A stretch of DNA of 5,637 bases from Bacillota bacterium. GTDB lineage: Bacteria > Bacillota > Clostridia > Oscillospirales > Ruminococcaceae. A program made the translations under genes and the position numbers. This document shows, in pieces, positions 4,784 through 5,637 of this stretch. The stretch lies in NCBI GenBank assembly GCA_023456995.1, contig JAEWNU010000317.1, forward strand, positions 1-5,637, read 5' to 3'. How positions within the stretch are numbered: the first letter of the stretch is position 1; the number at the start of each line of letters is the position of its first letter. The notes under the pieces were generated by a model, which worked only from the letters and a program-made list of their open reading frames with translations, was not told where the DNA came from and did not search any database.

Positions 4784-5637
4784 TTATTGCAGCGATTTTA
4801 GAATGGCATTGACCAGATTTTCTACCTCAGGCACCTTTTCTATGCCAAGCGTCGAAGTGATGCTAAGTCGCTCGTTGAGAACGGTCATATTCTTCATTTC
4901 ATCCGTGACAAATTTTTCAATCTGACCACCGACCTTGCAGGCCCACGAGCCATTTTCAATAATTGCAACGGTTCGATTTTGGACGTTGAGTGCTTTCATG
5001 TCATTGAGAAAATCATGCATCTTCGGGTAGATGCCAAGGTTATAGGTCGCCGAGGCCAGCACCATATGGCTGTATTTAAACACTTCTGAAATAAGCTGGG
5101 AGACATCGGTCCTCGAGACATCATATAAAACCACATTGGTCATGCCCCTTTCACAAAGCTGCGCAGCCAATACCTGAGCCGCGCCTTCCGTGTTGCCATA
5201 CATCGAGGCGTAAGCGATCAGCACACCCTTCTCCTCCGGTTCATAGCGGCTCCAGATGTCATACTTCTCGACATAGTAGTTTAAATTCTTGCGCCAGACC
5301 GGGCCGTGTAGCGGACACAAAATTTTAATCTGACACATCATTGTGCTGAGCTTTTTAAGCAGCTTTTGAATTTGCGGGCCGTATTTTCCCACGATATTCG
5401 CCAGATAACGGCGGGCATCGTCCAGCCAGTCGCGATCAAAATTTACCTCATCGGCAAAAAGTTTGCCGTCAAGCGTCCCAAAAGTGCCGAAAACATCGGC
5501 CGAAAACAGGACGCCACTTGTCTCATCAAATGTGACCATAACTTCAGGCCAGTGTACCATAGGCGCGAAAATAAACTGAACCTTATGCTTACCAAAGCTG
5601 TAGCTGTCGCCGTCCTTGACCTCGATACATGCATGGT
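4784..5637 (-). CDS. A-type flavodiiron protein (oxygen/nitric oxide reductase), 5' end outside window
   Basis: The frame continues from the right edge without a stop; the visible 283 codons start at HACIEVKDGD and represent the C-terminal two thirds of a protein of usual length near 400. Flavodiiron proteins reduce O2 to water or NO to N2O in the cytoplasm of anaerobes, taking electrons through rubredoxin or a similar carrier. The metallo-beta-lactamase-like part shows three di-iron ligand motifs: the His of FAPMVHWPE (codon 5552-5554), the Asp of FSADVFG (5495-5497) and the His of CPLHGP (5306-5308). The HxExDH cluster would lie outside. From about 5229 leftward follows a flavodoxin domain with the FMN phosphate loop ASMYGNTE, an ATYNLGIYP loop and ENGSWA. 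It ends there, with no rubredoxin extension, which marks the simple A class. The Met at 5558-5560 is internal, within the His-ligand motif, and is not the start. Its promoter is not visible. Confidence 0.93.
   Translation of the reverse strand, partial: HACIEVKDGDSYSFGKHKVQFIFAPMVHWPEVMVTFDETSGVLFSADVFGTFGTLDGKLFADEVNFDRDWLDDARRYLANIVGKYGPQIQKLLKKLSTMMCQIKILCPLHGPVWRKNLNYYVEKYDIWSRYEPEEKGVLIAYASMYGNTEGAAQVLAAQLCERGMTNVVLYDVSRTDVSQLISEVFKYSHMVLASATYNLGIYPKMHDFLNDMKALNVQNRTVAIIENGSWACKVGGQIEKFVTDEMKNMTVLNERLSITSTLGIEKVPEVENLVNAILKSLQ

Noticed and set aside
4784..5560. Flavodiiron gene starting at the internal ATG at 5560
   Set aside because: The frame continues to the window edge, and this Met is part of the FAPMVHWPE ligand motif, so the real start lies outside.

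Overview
The window looks like chromosomal DNA of an anaerobic Firmicute, probably a clostridial or Oscillospiraceae-like lineage. The grounds are the strong AGGAGG-type ribosome binding sites, the mid-range GC content, an A-type flavodiiron protein, and the style of the small TPR membrane protein. This placement is inferred from gene content only; no rRNA or other phylogenetic marker is present.

Layout, left to right. (1) Positions 1-1349, plus strand: the last 19 codons of a probable upstream gene overlap by four bases (GTGA) the start of an acetamidase/formamidase-family protein. That protein carries an inserted CxxC...CxxC zinc-ribbon-like element. (2) Positions 1350-1657: an AT-rich gap with a GC-rich stem-loop, two small inverted repeats and a strong hairpin terminator, but no convincing gene. 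(3) Positions 1658-3840, minus strand: a two-gene operon. A DUF4438-like protein of unknown function comes first and a patatin-like phospholipase second, separated by 14 bases. A recognisable promoter and an AGGAGGT site precede the operon. (4) Positions 3841-4032: a divergent promoter region. (5) Positions 4033-4713, plus strand: a 226-residue protein with two predicted membrane segments and a soluble TPR-like C-terminal part. (6) Positions 4739-4777: a bidirectional hairpin terminator shared by the convergent genes on either side. (7) Positions 4784-5637, minus strand: the C-terminal two thirds of a flavodiiron protein whose 5' end lies beyond the right edge.

The genes do not form one obvious pathway. 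The acetamidase-like enzyme suggests release of ammonia from small amides. The flavodiiron protein suggests detoxification of oxygen or nitric oxide in an anaerobe. The DUF4438-patatin pair is the least explained unit and the best candidate for something undescribed, together with the zinc-ribbon variant of the amidase. No mobile element, CRISPR array, tRNA or rRNA was seen.
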